64,000 nt of DNA from Paraburkholderia guartelaensis (GTDB taxonomy: Bacteria; Pseudomonadota; Gammaproteobacteria; Burkholderiales; Burkholderiaceae): contig NZ_SMOD01000019.1 in the NCBI RefSeq assembly GCF_004353905.1, forward strand, positions 62,001 to 126,000, read 5' to 3'. This document shows positions 51,738 to 60,375 of this stretch, one piece after another. The position numbers were made by a program, and so were the translations under genes. Positions within the stretch are counted from its first letter, which is position 1. Each line of letters begins with the position of its first letter. Below the pieces are notes generated by a model, which saw only the letters and a program-made list of their open reading frames with translations, was not told the origin of the DNA and made no database searches.

Positions 51738-52967
51738 TCAGTTCGCGGCGCGCTCGCGCGTGCCGATCGTGCTGGCCGCCTTCGCCTGCTTCGCGGGCTT
51801 GCGCCGCGCACGCGCTTTCTTGAGCCAGATGAGCACGCCGGTCACGCTGAGCATCGCGACGACAACGCCGGTAAAGCTGACGGCGATGCGTCCCGGCAGC
51901 CCGACGATGCGGCCCGAGTGCAACGGAAACTGCGCCTGCATGAAGATGTCACCCGCGCTGCCCCGGCCCGGAATCTGTCTGCCGACCACCTGGCCCGTGC
52001 GCGCGTTCACGATGAGCCACGCATTGCCGAGCCCCGCATCGCCGTGATCGTTGCCCGCCGCGTAGTAGCCCACGCCATATACGCCCGATGTGGGCAGCCC
52101 GAAGAGTCCGCCCGGCGGCGCCGTGATGCCTTCGCGGCGGCCCACAACGGCGGCTTCGGCCACGATGCGTTCGCGCGCGGCCGCGGCTTCAGCGGGCGTG
52201 AGCGCGGGGCCCGGTGCGACGATGCGGAACGGGTCCGGCGCGAGCGTCGAGAAGACCGACACCACGGGGCGCACGACCTGAGCGCCGAGGTTCATAGAAA
52301 TCGACGTGACGGCCACGACGATCAGGAGTCCCCAGAGCCACACGCCGCCCGAGCGGTGCAGATCGAACGTGAGCGCATACCCACCGCGCTTCACGCGAAA
52401 GGCGAGCGATTTGCGCCAGCTTTTCAGGTTGGGGAACGCGAGCACGATCGCGATGAAGCCGTCGAGAAGCCATACCATCCCCACCACGCCCATCGTCCAC
52501 ACGCCGAAGTCGATGCCCATCTTCGTCGGCATGAACAGCGTGTAGTGGAGCCGGTAAAGGAAGGGGATCAGGTTCTGGCGGGCCAGCGAAGCCTTGCCCC
52601 ACATGCGGCGGCCTTGTTCTTCGCCCGTTACGGGATCGAGTGCGACCTGGTTGAAGTCGAGCGTATAGGGCGTCTGGCTTGCAGGGTTCAGGCGCGGCGC
52701 CACCTGCGCGATCCAGGTATGGCCGGGCTCGACGGCAAGCGGCATGAAGGTCACGACCGCGTGCGGTTCCGCGGCCTCGAGACGCTTCGCGAGTTCGAGC
52801 GCAGGCAGCGGCGTGCCCGGCGTCGCGCTACGGAAGAACGATGGGTTAAGCAGCGCGTCGAGTTCGTGGTCCCACGCGATCACCGCGCCGGTGAGTCCGG
52901 CGAGGAACAGGAAGGCCGCGGTGCCAAGACCGAACCAGCGGTGCAGGCGGACCAGCAGCGGTCTCAT
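51738..52967 (-). CDS. PepSY-associated transmembrane protein
   Basis: A 409-aa inner-membrane protein of the PepSY_TM family (PiuB-like) with four main helices. The N-terminus reads RPLLVRLHRWFGLGTAAFLFLAGLTGAVIAWDHELDALLNPSFF, with HxxxG-type haem-like histidines; further histidines are in RLHYTLF and FDLHRSGGVWLWGLLI. Such proteins often accompany siderophore receptors and may reduce or release iron. A Fur-box-like repeat lies 78 bp upstream of the ATG at 52967. It ends 17 bp from the convergent porin. Confidence 0.88.
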   Translation of the reverse strand: MRPLLVRLHRWFGLGTAAFLFLAGLTGAVIAWDHELDALLNPSFFRSATPGTPLPALELAKRLEAAEPHAVVTFMPLAVEPGHTWIAQVAPRLNPASQTPYTLDFNQVALDPVTGEEQGRRMWGKASLARQNLIPFLYRLHYTLFMPTKMGIDFGVWTMGVVGMVWLLDGFIAIVLAFPNLKSWRKSLAFRVKRGGYALTFDLHRSGGVWLWGLLIVVAVTSISMNLGAQVVRPVVSVFSTLAPDPFRIVAPGPALTPAEAAAARERIVAEAAVVGRREGITAPPGGLFGLPTSGVYGVGYYAAGNDHGDAGLGNAWLIVNARTGQVVGRQIPGRGSAGDIFMQAQFPLHSGRIVGLPGRIAVSFTGVVVAMLSVTGVLIWLKKARARRKPAKQAKAASTIGTRERAAN

Positions 52968-53044
52968 GCGAAACCTCGGCTCGCCGGCCGGCGAGCGGGG
53001 GCGAACGCGATCACGATTGGGCTCACGGAAATCTTGAAAAATAC

Positions 53045-53065
53045 TGCAAATAGGAATCGTTTGCA
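53045..53065 (-). promoter_or_regulatory. Fur-box-like inverted repeat upstream of the PepSY gene
   Basis: TGCAAA and TTTGCA flank a 9-bp centre, TAGGAATCG. The 19 bp from GCAAAT to GTTTGC match the classical Fur consensus at 11 of 19 positions with the correct symmetry. Confidence 0.4.
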
Positions 53066-53230
53066 TTCTACGGATCGACCGTCGAAGGCGCAAGCTTTGC
53101 GAAAGGCGGGGATTTGGGGGCGGAATAGTCGCGCGGCGCGCAGGAACAACCGTGGCGCTTGCGAACCGGCGTCGCGAGCGCCGCTACGGCCGTGAGACGC
53201 AATACCCGGCCGTTGCGACCGGGCGTGCGA

Positions 53231-53380
53231 TTACACGGGGTCTTTGTCCGGCGGTCCCTCTGGCTGCTGTGGTTCGTCGTTGTGATGGCCCGGCGCCGGC
53301 GGGGTGAGCGGGTCGCGTTCGGGGTCCCGCGTCGGATCGGCGAGTGGATCGGGAAGCGGATTCGTGTGCGAGCAGATCAT
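53231..53380 (-). CDS. Small proline/aspartate-rich protein, 49 aa
   Basis: The translation MICSHTNPLPDPLADPTRDP is followed by more Asp-Pro repeats and ends PPDKDPV. An AGAGGA site lies 7 bp before the ATG at 53380. It looks disordered and unexported; similar Pro/Asp-rich short proteins are annotated in Burkholderia. No function is known. Confidence 0.5.
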   Translation of the reverse strand: MICSHTNPLPDPLADPTRDPERDPLTPPAPGHHNDEPQQPEGPPDKDPV

Positions 53381-53501
53381 CGCGAGGTCCTCTTGCGCTA
53401 TTGCGTGTGGCCGTGTGGTGCGCGTCACCTTATAGCCTAGGCGATCGATTGCATGCCTGGCACTCGCAATTGAATAATCGCAGCGCGTGAGTGTGCGCGA
53501 A

Positions 53502-54089
53502 TCAAAGCCCGTTGAGGTCGGCCGGCGTATCGACGTCGCGCAGAATGCCTGGATCGTCGACTTCGACGCGCGTCAGCGGGTGTGAGCTCAGCAGGGCGCG
53601 TGCGCCCGCGTCGCCATCGAGCGCGACGAGCGCCGCGCGATGCTGGTAGCCGAAGCCCACCGGATGTCCGCGCTGCCCGCGATAGAACGGCGCGACGAGC
53701 GATGCGCCGCCATCCAGTGTGCGCGCCACGGCTTCGATCGATTCGACGGCAATGCAGGGCATGTCGGCCAGCGCGACGATCCAGCTTTCCGCATCATGAT
53801 CGGTTTCCACGCCGGCGGCGAGGCTCGCGCCCATGCCGCGCGCGGCGTCGGGGGCGAACACCACGTCGCAGCCCGCGTCGTTGAGCACGTGCGCGAGTGT
53901 TTCCGCCCCGGGACGTACAACGGCGATCACTTTGGGTACGACACGTAGCAGCCGTTGCGCGGACTCGCGCGCGACGCACGTGCCTTCTGGAAGGGGAGCG
54001 AGGAGCTTGTTGCGCAGTCCGTTGGGATCGAAGCGCGAACCGGTGCCGGCGGCGAGCAACACGCCGGTGGCGAACGAAGCATAGGCCAT
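53502..54089 (-). CDS. mocA: MocA-like molybdenum cofactor cytidylyltransferase
   Basis: A 195-aa nucleotidyltransferase. It has GVLLAAGTGSRFDPNGLRNKLLAPL (nucleotide binding), ALADMPCIAVESIEAV (metal-binding Asp) and FYRGQRGHPVGFGYQHRAAL, the signature of the MocA branch that adds CMP to molybdopterin. It sits 145 bp downstream of paoC on the same strand. Enzymes of the xanthine oxidase family in bacteria usually need the MCD form of the cofactor, which fits its place here. The ATG is at 54089. Confidence 0.88.
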   Translation of the reverse strand: MAYASFATGVLLAAGTGSRFDPNGLRNKLLAPLPEGTCVARESAQRLLRVVPKVIAVVRPGAETLAHVLNDAGCDVVFAPDAARGMGASLAAGVETDHDAESWIVALADMPCIAVESIEAVARTLDGGASLVAPFYRGQRGHPVGFGYQHRAALVALDGDAGARALLSSHPLTRVEVDDPGILRDVDTPADLNGL

Positions 54090-54233
54090 GGGTGTGGTAC
54101 GCCCGCGAAGAGGGTGAGCAGTGATTGTGCGGCGCAAGCGCGCGCGAGGCAAGCCCCGCGCGCGGCATCTGCCTTGCTTTGTTCCTCCATTTGCCGACTG
54201 CGCATGCACTATACGGGTGCAGGCCGGTGCCAG

Positions 54234-56465
54234 TCACGCAAGCGAATTCATCTGTGGAACGACCTTGTCGAGCGTGATCGGCAAATCGCGCACGCGCACG
54301 CCAGTGGCGTGATACACGGCGTTCGCAATGGCCGCCGGCACGCCGGTAATGCCAATTTCGCCGATACCGCGCACGCCAAGCGGGTTGAAGCGCAGATCCG
54401 GCTCGCCGACGAACAGCACATCCAGCTCGCCGATATCCGCATTCACGGGCACGTGGTATTCCGCGAGGTTGTTGTTCGCAATGCGGCCCATGCGCGTGTC
54501 GAAGAGACCCTCTTCATGAAGGGCCGTGCCCACGCCCCACACCATGCCGCCCATTAGCTGGCTGCGCGCCGTTTTTTCGTTGAGCACGCGTCCCACGTCG
54601 TATGCGCCGACGATGTGCGCCACGCGGATCGTTCCGGTATCGGCATCGACGTGTACTTCGGCGAACACGGCGCCGAATGAGTGAAACGCATACTGCTGCT
54701 TTTCCGCGCCTGGCTTCGCCGCGGCCTGTGCCTCGACAGGCTGGCCGCCCGCGCGCGCGATGATGGCGGCGGCCGGATCGCGTCGCGAGCTGTCGCTGCG
54801 CCTCACGACCCAGCCGTCCTGCACGGTCACGTCGTCGGCGGCGAGCCCGTAGACGGGCGAGCCGCGATCGGCGCGCGCGAGCGCGATGAGCTTGTCGCGC
54901 ACGGCGGCGCATGCGGCCTGCACGGCGGGCGAGACACTTGCCGCCGATTGCGAGCCGCCCGAAACGGGCGCGATCGGCAAGGTCGAATCGCCCAGCGCAA
55001 AGCGGATGCGGTTGGGCGGGAAGCCGAGCGCGTCGGCGGCCACCTGGGTCATCACCGTGTAGGTGCCGGTGCCGATGTCCTGCGTGCCCGACGCGACCAT
55101 CGCGTTGCCGTCGGGCAGGATGCGCGCCACGGCGGCGGCTTCGCTGCGATTCGCGGGATAGGTCGCGCTCGCCATGCCAAGTCCGATGAGCGTGTTGCCG
55201 TTGCGCATGGCGCGCGGCGTGTTGACGCGCCGCGACCAGTTGAAGCGTTGCGCGCCCGCCTCGTAACATTGGCGCAGCGCTTTCGACGACCACGGCTTGC
55301 CGTCTTGCGGCTCGCTTTCCGCGTAGTTCTTCAGGCGCAGCGCAACCGGGTCCATTTTCAGTTGCCACGCCAGCTCGTCCATGGCCGATTCGAGCGCGAA
55401 CGAGCCAGTGGTTTCACCGGGCGCGCGCATGAAGGTCGGTGTGCCGACATTCAGGGGTACGACACGATGGCTCGTGCTGCAATTGGGCACCGCGTACATG
55501 ATGCGCGTGACGAGGCCGCACATCTCGAGCCAGTCTTCGAACGTGGACGTGTGGGCGAGCGTGTCGTGGCGCAGGCCCGTGAGCGTACCGTCCGGGCGCG
55601 CGGCGAGCGACAGATGCTGCTCGGTGTGCGGGCGCGAGCCGACCGGCCCAAACATCTGCGGCCGCGCGAGCGCGAGCCGCACGGGGCGTCCCGTCTGCTT
55701 CGCGGCCATCGCGCACAGGCTCACATGCGACCACGACGAACCCTTGCAGCCGAAGCCGCCGCCGAGGAATGGCGAGATCACGCGCACGTTGTCCGGCGCG
55801 ATGCCGAACACGGCCGACACCGCATTGCGCGCGCCGCTCACGCCCTGGGTGGCGTCGTAGAGCGTGAGATCCGGGCCGTCCCAGTGCGCCATCGTCGCGT
55901 GCGGCTCCATCGGGTTGTGGAACTGCGTGGGCGTGGTGTAGACGGCCTCGAAGCGCACCGCGCCTTCGTGCAACCCGGCTTCGACGTTGCCGCGCGTCGA
56001 TTCGACCGGACGGCCCATCATGCTTGGCGGCGCGTGCGCGTCGCCTTTCGCGCGGTTGAAGTCGAGCGTGGCCTGCGTCGGCGCATAGGCGATGCTGACG
56101 TGGCGCGCGGCATCGGTGGCGTGTTCCAGCGTGTCGGCCACCACGACCGCAACCGGCTCGTTGCTGTAGCGCACGACGTTGTCCTGCAGCAGCGTGAGGT
56201 GCCGTCCCGCTGGTGGTTTGAGCGGTGAGCGCCCGCCGTTGGGCAGGCGCATCGCGGTCTGGTACGTCATGACGAGCAGCACACCGGGCATGGACTGCGC
56301 GCGGCTCGTGTCGATCGATGTGATCGTGCCGCTCGCAATCGTGCTGGTGACGAGCACGGCATGCGCGAGCCGCGTTTCGGGGAAATCGCTCGCGTAGAGG
56401 GCGCCGCCCGTGACCTTGAGCATGCCGTCGATGCGGTCCATCGGTTGTCCGGTCAGCGTGCTCAT
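54234..56465 (-). CDS. paoC: Aldehyde oxidoreductase, molybdenum-binding subunit (PaoC-like)
   Basis: A 743-aa xanthine oxidase-family large subunit. N-terminal domain: GQPMDRIDGMLKVTGGALYASDF. Mo-binding motifs: LGGGFGCKGSSW, PTFMRAPGETTGSFALESAM, SGTQDIGTGTYTVMTQVAADALG, and the C-terminal catalytic glutamate in GVRGIGEIGITGVPAAIANAV. The length matches the PaoC (YagR) class rather than larger xanthine dehydrogenases. It oxidises aldehydes to acids. It overlaps paoB by 4 bp. Confidence 0.92.
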   Translation of the reverse strand: MSTLTGQPMDRIDGMLKVTGGALYASDFPETRLAHAVLVTSTIASGTITSIDTSRAQSMPGVLLVMTYQTAMRLPNGGRSPLKPPAGRHLTLLQDNVVRYSNEPVAVVVADTLEHATDAARHVSIAYAPTQATLDFNRAKGDAHAPPSMMGRPVESTRGNVEAGLHEGAVRFEAVYTTPTQFHNPMEPHATMAHWDGPDLTLYDATQGVSGARNAVSAVFGIAPDNVRVISPFLGGGFGCKGSSWSHVSLCAMAAKQTGRPVRLALARPQMFGPVGSRPHTEQHLSLAARPDGTLTGLRHDTLAHTSTFEDWLEMCGLVTRIMYAVPNCSTSHRVVPLNVGTPTFMRAPGETTGSFALESAMDELAWQLKMDPVALRLKNYAESEPQDGKPWSSKALRQCYEAGAQRFNWSRRVNTPRAMRNGNTLIGLGMASATYPANRSEAAAVARILPDGNAMVASGTQDIGTGTYTVMTQVAADALGFPPNRIRFALGDSTLPIAPVSGGSQSAASVSPAVQAACAAVRDKLIALARADRGSPVYGLAADDVTVQDGWVVRRSDSSRRDPAAAIIARAGGQPVEAQAAAKPGAEKQQYAFHSFGAVFAEVHVDADTGTIRVAHIVGAYDVGRVLNEKTARSQLMGGMVWGVGTALHEEGLFDTRMGRIANNNLAEYHVPVNADIGELDVLFVGEPDLRFNPLGVRGIGEIGITGVPAAIANAVYHATGVRVRDLPITLDKVVPQMNSLA

Positions 56466-57478
56466 GCGAAATCTCCGGTGTTGTTGCCTTGCGTGCCGGC
56501 GGCGGCGAGCATCGTCGAGCGGACGATCGCGCGTTGCGCGAGCCCGAGCTTGAAGGCATTGCCGCTCAGCGGCTTTGCCTGCGCGAGTTCCGCCGCGGCA
56601 GCCTCGCGTAGCGTCGACGCGGTGAGCGTCTTTCCCGCGAGATGCTGCTCCGCCACGCTCGCGCGCCAGGGCCGATGCGCCACGCCGCCCAGCGCGATGC
56701 GCGCCGTGCGTATGTGGTGGCCGTCGAGTTGCAGCGCGCTTGCAACTGAGACGAGCGCGAACGCATAGCTCGCGCGGTCGCGGATCTTGAGGTAGTGCGC
56801 GTGCTCGCTGAACAACTGTGGCGGCAGGTCGACCGAGGTAATCAGTTCACCTGACTGAAGCGTCGTGTCGAGATCGGGCCGGTCGCCTGGCAGGCGATGA
56901 AACGACGCGAACGGAATGGTGCGTGACCCGCTCGGCCCGCTCACCTGCACAGTGGCGTCGAGCGCCGCGAGCGCGACGCTCATATCGGACGGGTTGACGG
57001 CCACGCATTGTGCGCTTGCGCCGAGGATCGCATGCATGCGGTTGAAGCCGTCAATCGCCGCACAGCCGCTGCCGGGCGCACGCTTGTTGCATTGGGTGAA
57101 CGCGGTGTCGTAAAAGTACGGGCAGCGCGTGCGTTGCATGAGATTGCCGCCGACGGTCGCCATGTTGCGCAGCTGCGGCGAAGCGCCGGCGAGCAGCGCC
57201 TGCGAGAGCAGCGGGTAACGCGTGCGCACGAGCGTGTGATTGGCCGCTTCGCTGTTGCGCACGAGCGCGCCGATGCGCAGGCCGCCGTCGGGCAGCGTTT
57301 GAACTTGATCGAGCGCCGCGATGCGCGTGATGTCGATGAGCGTCACCGGATGCGCGACGCCGCCTTTCATGAGATCGAGCAGATTCGTGCCGCCGCCGAT
57401 GAACACGGCACCGGGACGCTGCGCGGCGGCGATCGCACCGTTCACGTCGGCGGCGCGCTGGTACGAGATGGCATCCAT
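56462..57478 (-). CDS. paoB: Aldehyde oxidoreductase, FAD-binding subunit (PaoB-like)
   Basis: A 338-aa FAD subunit. It has the FAD-binding GAVFIGGGTNLLDLMKGGV near residue 29 and ATVGGNLMQRTRCPYFYDTAFTQCNKRAPGSGC near 113. The latter Cys-rich insert is typical of PaoB, which carries an extra 4Fe-4S cluster. A GGAGG site lies 8 bp before the ATG at 57478. It is the middle gene of paoABC. Confidence 0.92.
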   Translation of the reverse strand: MDAISYQRAADVNGAIAAAQRPGAVFIGGGTNLLDLMKGGVAHPVTLIDITRIAALDQVQTLPDGGLRIGALVRNSEAANHTLVRTRYPLLSQALLAGASPQLRNMATVGGNLMQRTRCPYFYDTAFTQCNKRAPGSGCAAIDGFNRMHAILGASAQCVAVNPSDMSVALAALDATVQVSGPSGSRTIPFASFHRLPGDRPDLDTTLQSGELITSVDLPPQLFSEHAHYLKIRDRASYAFALVSVASALQLDGHHIRTARIALGGVAHRPWRASVAEQHLAGKTLTASTLREAAAAELAQAKPLSGNAFKLGLAQRAIVRSTMLAAAGTQGNNTGDFA

Positions 57479-57494
57479 ATCTGTGCCTCCGTAC

Positions 57495-58211
57495 TCAGGC
57501 GCCGGCCGTGTGCGCGTCGCGCACGGCGGCCACGATGTTGACATAGGCACCGCAGCGGCAGATGTTGCCGCTCATGCGCTCGCGTATTTCGGCATCGCTC
57601 AGTTGTGCTGGGCGTGTGCGCACGTCGGGCGTGACGGCGCTCGCTGCGCCTGCCGCGAATTCGCTCAGGCATGCCGTTGCGGAACACAACTGGCCGGGCG
57701 TACAGAAACCGCACTGGAAGGCGTCGTGCTCGATAAAGGCACGCTGCACGGGACTCAACGTGGCCACGCCCGCGAGCCCTTCGACCGTGGTGATGCGCTG
57801 ACCTTCGTGCATCACCGCGAGCGTGAGGCAACTGTTGATGCGCCGTCCTTCGACGAGCACCGTGCAGGCGCCGCACTGGCCGCGATCGCAGCCCTTCTTC
57901 GTGCCGGTGAGGCCCGCATAGTCGCGCAGCGCATCGAGCAGCGTGACGCGCGGTTCGATATGCAGCGTGTATGCGCGGCCGTTGATGTCGAGCCTGACCG
58001 GTTGCGCGGGCGCGGGCGGCGCCGCTTCCGAGGGGGCGGTGGCCGGCGGCGCATTCTGTGCTTGCAGATGAGGCGTCGCGCTCAACGCGGCAGCGGCGGC
58101 TGCCGATTGCAGGAAACGGCGGCGTGTGACGTCAGCGGGCGCGCGGGAGGGGGAAGCTTGAGAGGCGTCGTCGCAATCGCACGGCGCATCGAGGGGACGT
58201 TCGTTGGACAT
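57495..58211 (-). CDS. paoA: Aldehyde oxidoreductase, 2Fe-2S subunit with Tat signal (PaoA-like)
   Basis: A 238-aa protein. The N-terminus has a twin-arginine signal (DVTRRRFLQSAAAAAALS, residues 28-45) and then an Ala/Pro-rich linker. The first 2Fe-2S cluster is GCDRGQCGACTVLVEGRRINSC, and the second is CGFCTPGQLC with CRCG. The Tat signal means the folded PaoABC complex is probably exported to the periplasm. The ATG is at 58211. It is the first gene of the operon. Confidence 0.92.
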   Translation of the reverse strand: MSNERPLDAPCDCDDASQASPSRAPADVTRRRFLQSAAAAAALSATPHLQAQNAPPATAPSEAAPPAPAQPVRLDINGRAYTLHIEPRVTLLDALRDYAGLTGTKKGCDRGQCGACTVLVEGRRINSCLTLAVMHEGQRITTVEGLAGVATLSPVQRAFIEHDAFQCGFCTPGQLCSATACLSEFAAGAASAVTPDVRTRPAQLSDAEIRERMSGNICRCGAYVNIVAAVRDAHTAGA

Positions 58212-58559
58212 GGCGATCTGCGGACTCCAGGATGAAGACGGAACATAATCCGGGACTTCAGGCGCTGGCCGCGCGGGCTTGCGCAGGGCTTCGTCGCGCA
58301 GCGGCGCGCCTCTTTCGTGAAGCAATTCCGATGCCGCGGTTGCTCGACCGGGCATTGCAGAACTGCAAATTGCACTTCTCGAACACGAAAGTAAAGCGCT
58401 TACGTGTGAATTTTTCGCTGCATATTGTTTGATGGCGCAACGCTGTCGCATGGCTGACGCCAGCCCGGCGCAAAGCTGGCGCCGTGGACAGAAATGCAAT
58501 GCAGCAAGAGGGAAAAGCGTATTGAAAGATCGTCGCGCGCCGAGGTGTTCGGCGCAATG
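58212..58559. other. Intergenic region upstream of paoABC
   Basis: A 348-bp gap without a supported gene. A 14-bp palindrome TTGCAG-AA-CTGCAA lies at 58355-58368, about 145 bp before the paoA start, next to an AT-rich patch (58370-58440). These are candidates for the pao control region. Confidence 0.4.
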
Positions 58560-60212
58560 CTACGCGCGGTCTTCCTGAAGGTAACGATGCACGAAGGCGA
58601 TCGCCATGCTGCCTTCGCCAACGGCTGATGCCACTCGCTTGACCGGACTCAGGCGCACGTCGCCGCAGGCGAAGATGCCGGGTACGCTCGATTCGAGCAG
58701 GTATGGATCGCGCGTGTGCGACCAGCGCCCGGCTTTCACGGCATCGTCGCCGGTCAGCACGTAGCCGCGCTTGTCGCAGGCGATCTCCGGCGGCAGCCAG
58801 CCCGTTTCCGCGTCTGCGCCAATGAATACGAACAGACCGCCACATTCGCGGCGGCTCACGCTTTCGCTGGCCGTATTGAGCACGTCGATGGCGTCGAGAT
58901 GCGTCTCTCCATACACGCCGACCACTTCCGAATTCAGCTCGACGCGGACGTTCTCCTTTGCGGCCAACTGCTCGACGAGATAGCGCGACATCTTGTTTTC
59001 GAGCGACTCGCCGCGAACAACGAGCGTCACGGCGCGCGCATGATTCGCGAAGTACAGCGCGGCCTGTCCCGAAGAATTGCCGCCGCCGATCAGATACACG
59101 TCGAGTCCGTGCGTGCCGCTCGCCTCGCTGCGCGCTGCGCCGTAATAAATGCCTTTACCGATGAAGCGGTCGAAGCCTTCGATCGCCAGACGCCGCCAGG
59201 TGACGCCCGTCGCGAGTATGAGCGTGTGCGCGCGCACCACGTCGCCGCCGTCGAGGTGGACTTCGCGCGCCGCAGTATCGACGCGTGCAACCGCGCGCGT
59301 GACGAGGATTTCGGCGCCGAGGCGCCGTGCCTGCTGCAACGCGCGGCTCGCCAGTTCGTCGCCGGAAATGCCGCCAGGAAAGCCCAGATAATTTTCGATA
59401 CGCGAAGAGGTGCCGGCCTGGCCACCCGGTGCTTCACGCTCGACCACGATGGTACGGAGTCCTTCCGACGCGCCGTAGACCGCAGCGGCAAGGCCAGCCG
59501 GGCCGCCGCCGATGATCAGCGTGTCGTATTCCGCGAGACGCGGTTGGGTTTGAAGCCCCAGCCGCTCCGCCAGGTCGCGCGTCACGGGGCGGCTCAGCAG
59601 GGTGCCATCGGCGAGGCGCAAGGTGGGGCAGTGCTGTTCTTCGGGGCAGGGGCCGTTCCAGCGTGTTTTGAGTTCGGGCGCGTCGGGCGTCAGCCACTCG
59701 CAGCTGATCTGGTTGCGCGCGAGGAACTGGCGCAGGTTCGCGCAAGCCGGGTCCCAGCGCGCGCCAACGAGCGTCACGCGTGTTTTCGGCGGCTCCGCGG
59801 AAAGGCCCTGCAAGCCGCCGATGCGTTCGCGGGCGAGCGCGCCCATGCGCGTTGCGACATCCGAGGAGGCGGCGGCGAGCGCGTAGTAATGCTGCGCGTC
59901 CACGCGCATGACGCGCGAGGGCACGGCTGCGCGGTACGCGCCGGGAAACGGCGAGCTGAGCGCGAGCGGCACCTCGCCGAAGATCGTGCCGGGCAAGCGC
60001 CATCCAAGCGTGCGTTCGATGCCGTCGAACAGCTTGACGACCTCCATCTTGCCGGACAGCACGGCATAGAGCGCACGCTCGCCGCCTTCGTGCACGGCGT
60101 ATTCACCGGGACTCAGATGCAGGTCGGCGGAGGTGTGGGCGAGACGTTCGAGTTCGGCTTCGGGGAGCGTGGAGAAAAGCGGGATCGCGCGGATTTCGTC
60201 TGTGGTCAGCAT
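58560..60212 (-). CDS. Cyclic-nucleotide-binding / glutaredoxin-like / thioredoxin-reductase-like fusion
   Basis: A 550-aa fusion. Residues 5-130 are a Crp-type cNMP-binding barrel (LFDGIERTLGWRLPGTIFGEVPLALSSPFPGAYRAAVPSRVMRV). Residues 144-215 form a thioredoxin/glutaredoxin-like segment with a lone Cys (WDPACANLRQFL). Residues 229-545 are a TrxR-like FAD/NAD(P)H oxidoreductase (DTLIIGGGPAGLAAAVYGASEG; VYLIGGGNSSGQAAL; GIFACGDVRLSPVKRVASAVGEG). The usual CxxC disulfide motif of TrxR is replaced by YYGAARSEA (356-364), so it cannot be a classical thioredoxin reductase. Transport of signals to redox control is a guess. ATG at 60212. Confidence 0.88.
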   Translation of the reverse strand: MLTTDEIRAIPLFSTLPEAELERLAHTSADLHLSPGEYAVHEGGERALYAVLSGKMEVVKLFDGIERTLGWRLPGTIFGEVPLALSSPFPGAYRAAVPSRVMRVDAQHYYALAAASSDVATRMGALARERIGGLQGLSAEPPKTRVTLVGARWDPACANLRQFLARNQISCEWLTPDAPELKTRWNGPCPEEQHCPTLRLADGTLLSRPVTRDLAERLGLQTQPRLAEYDTLIIGGGPAGLAAAVYGASEGLRTIVVEREAPGGQAGTSSRIENYLGFPGGISGDELASRALQQARRLGAEILVTRAVARVDTAAREVHLDGGDVVRAHTLILATGVTWRRLAIEGFDRFIGKGIYYGAARSEASGTHGLDVYLIGGGNSSGQAALYFANHARAVTLVVRGESLENKMSRYLVEQLAAKENVRVELNSEVVGVYGETHLDAIDVLNTASESVSRRECGGLFVFIGADAETGWLPPEIACDKRGYVLTGDDAVKAGRWSHTRDPYLLESSVPGIFACGDVRLSPVKRVASAVGEGSMAIAFVHRYLQEDRA

Positions 60213-60375
60213 GGCTTCGCAAGTCGCGGGCAAGCAGGAAACGACGATGGGACAGCGGCGCGGGGACCGAGCGTTCGTGTTGCAGCGCGGCCGTTTTTTT
60301 GACGTCTCATGCAGTATAGGCGGCGCGCATGCAGACATTCGCCGAATTAATCGACTGACGAATTGCGCACGAGTG

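Noticed and set aside
58232..58432. A 66-codon plus-strand frame upstream of paoABC
   Set aside because: No ribosome site, poor codon use in the second half, and it covers the probable promoter region.
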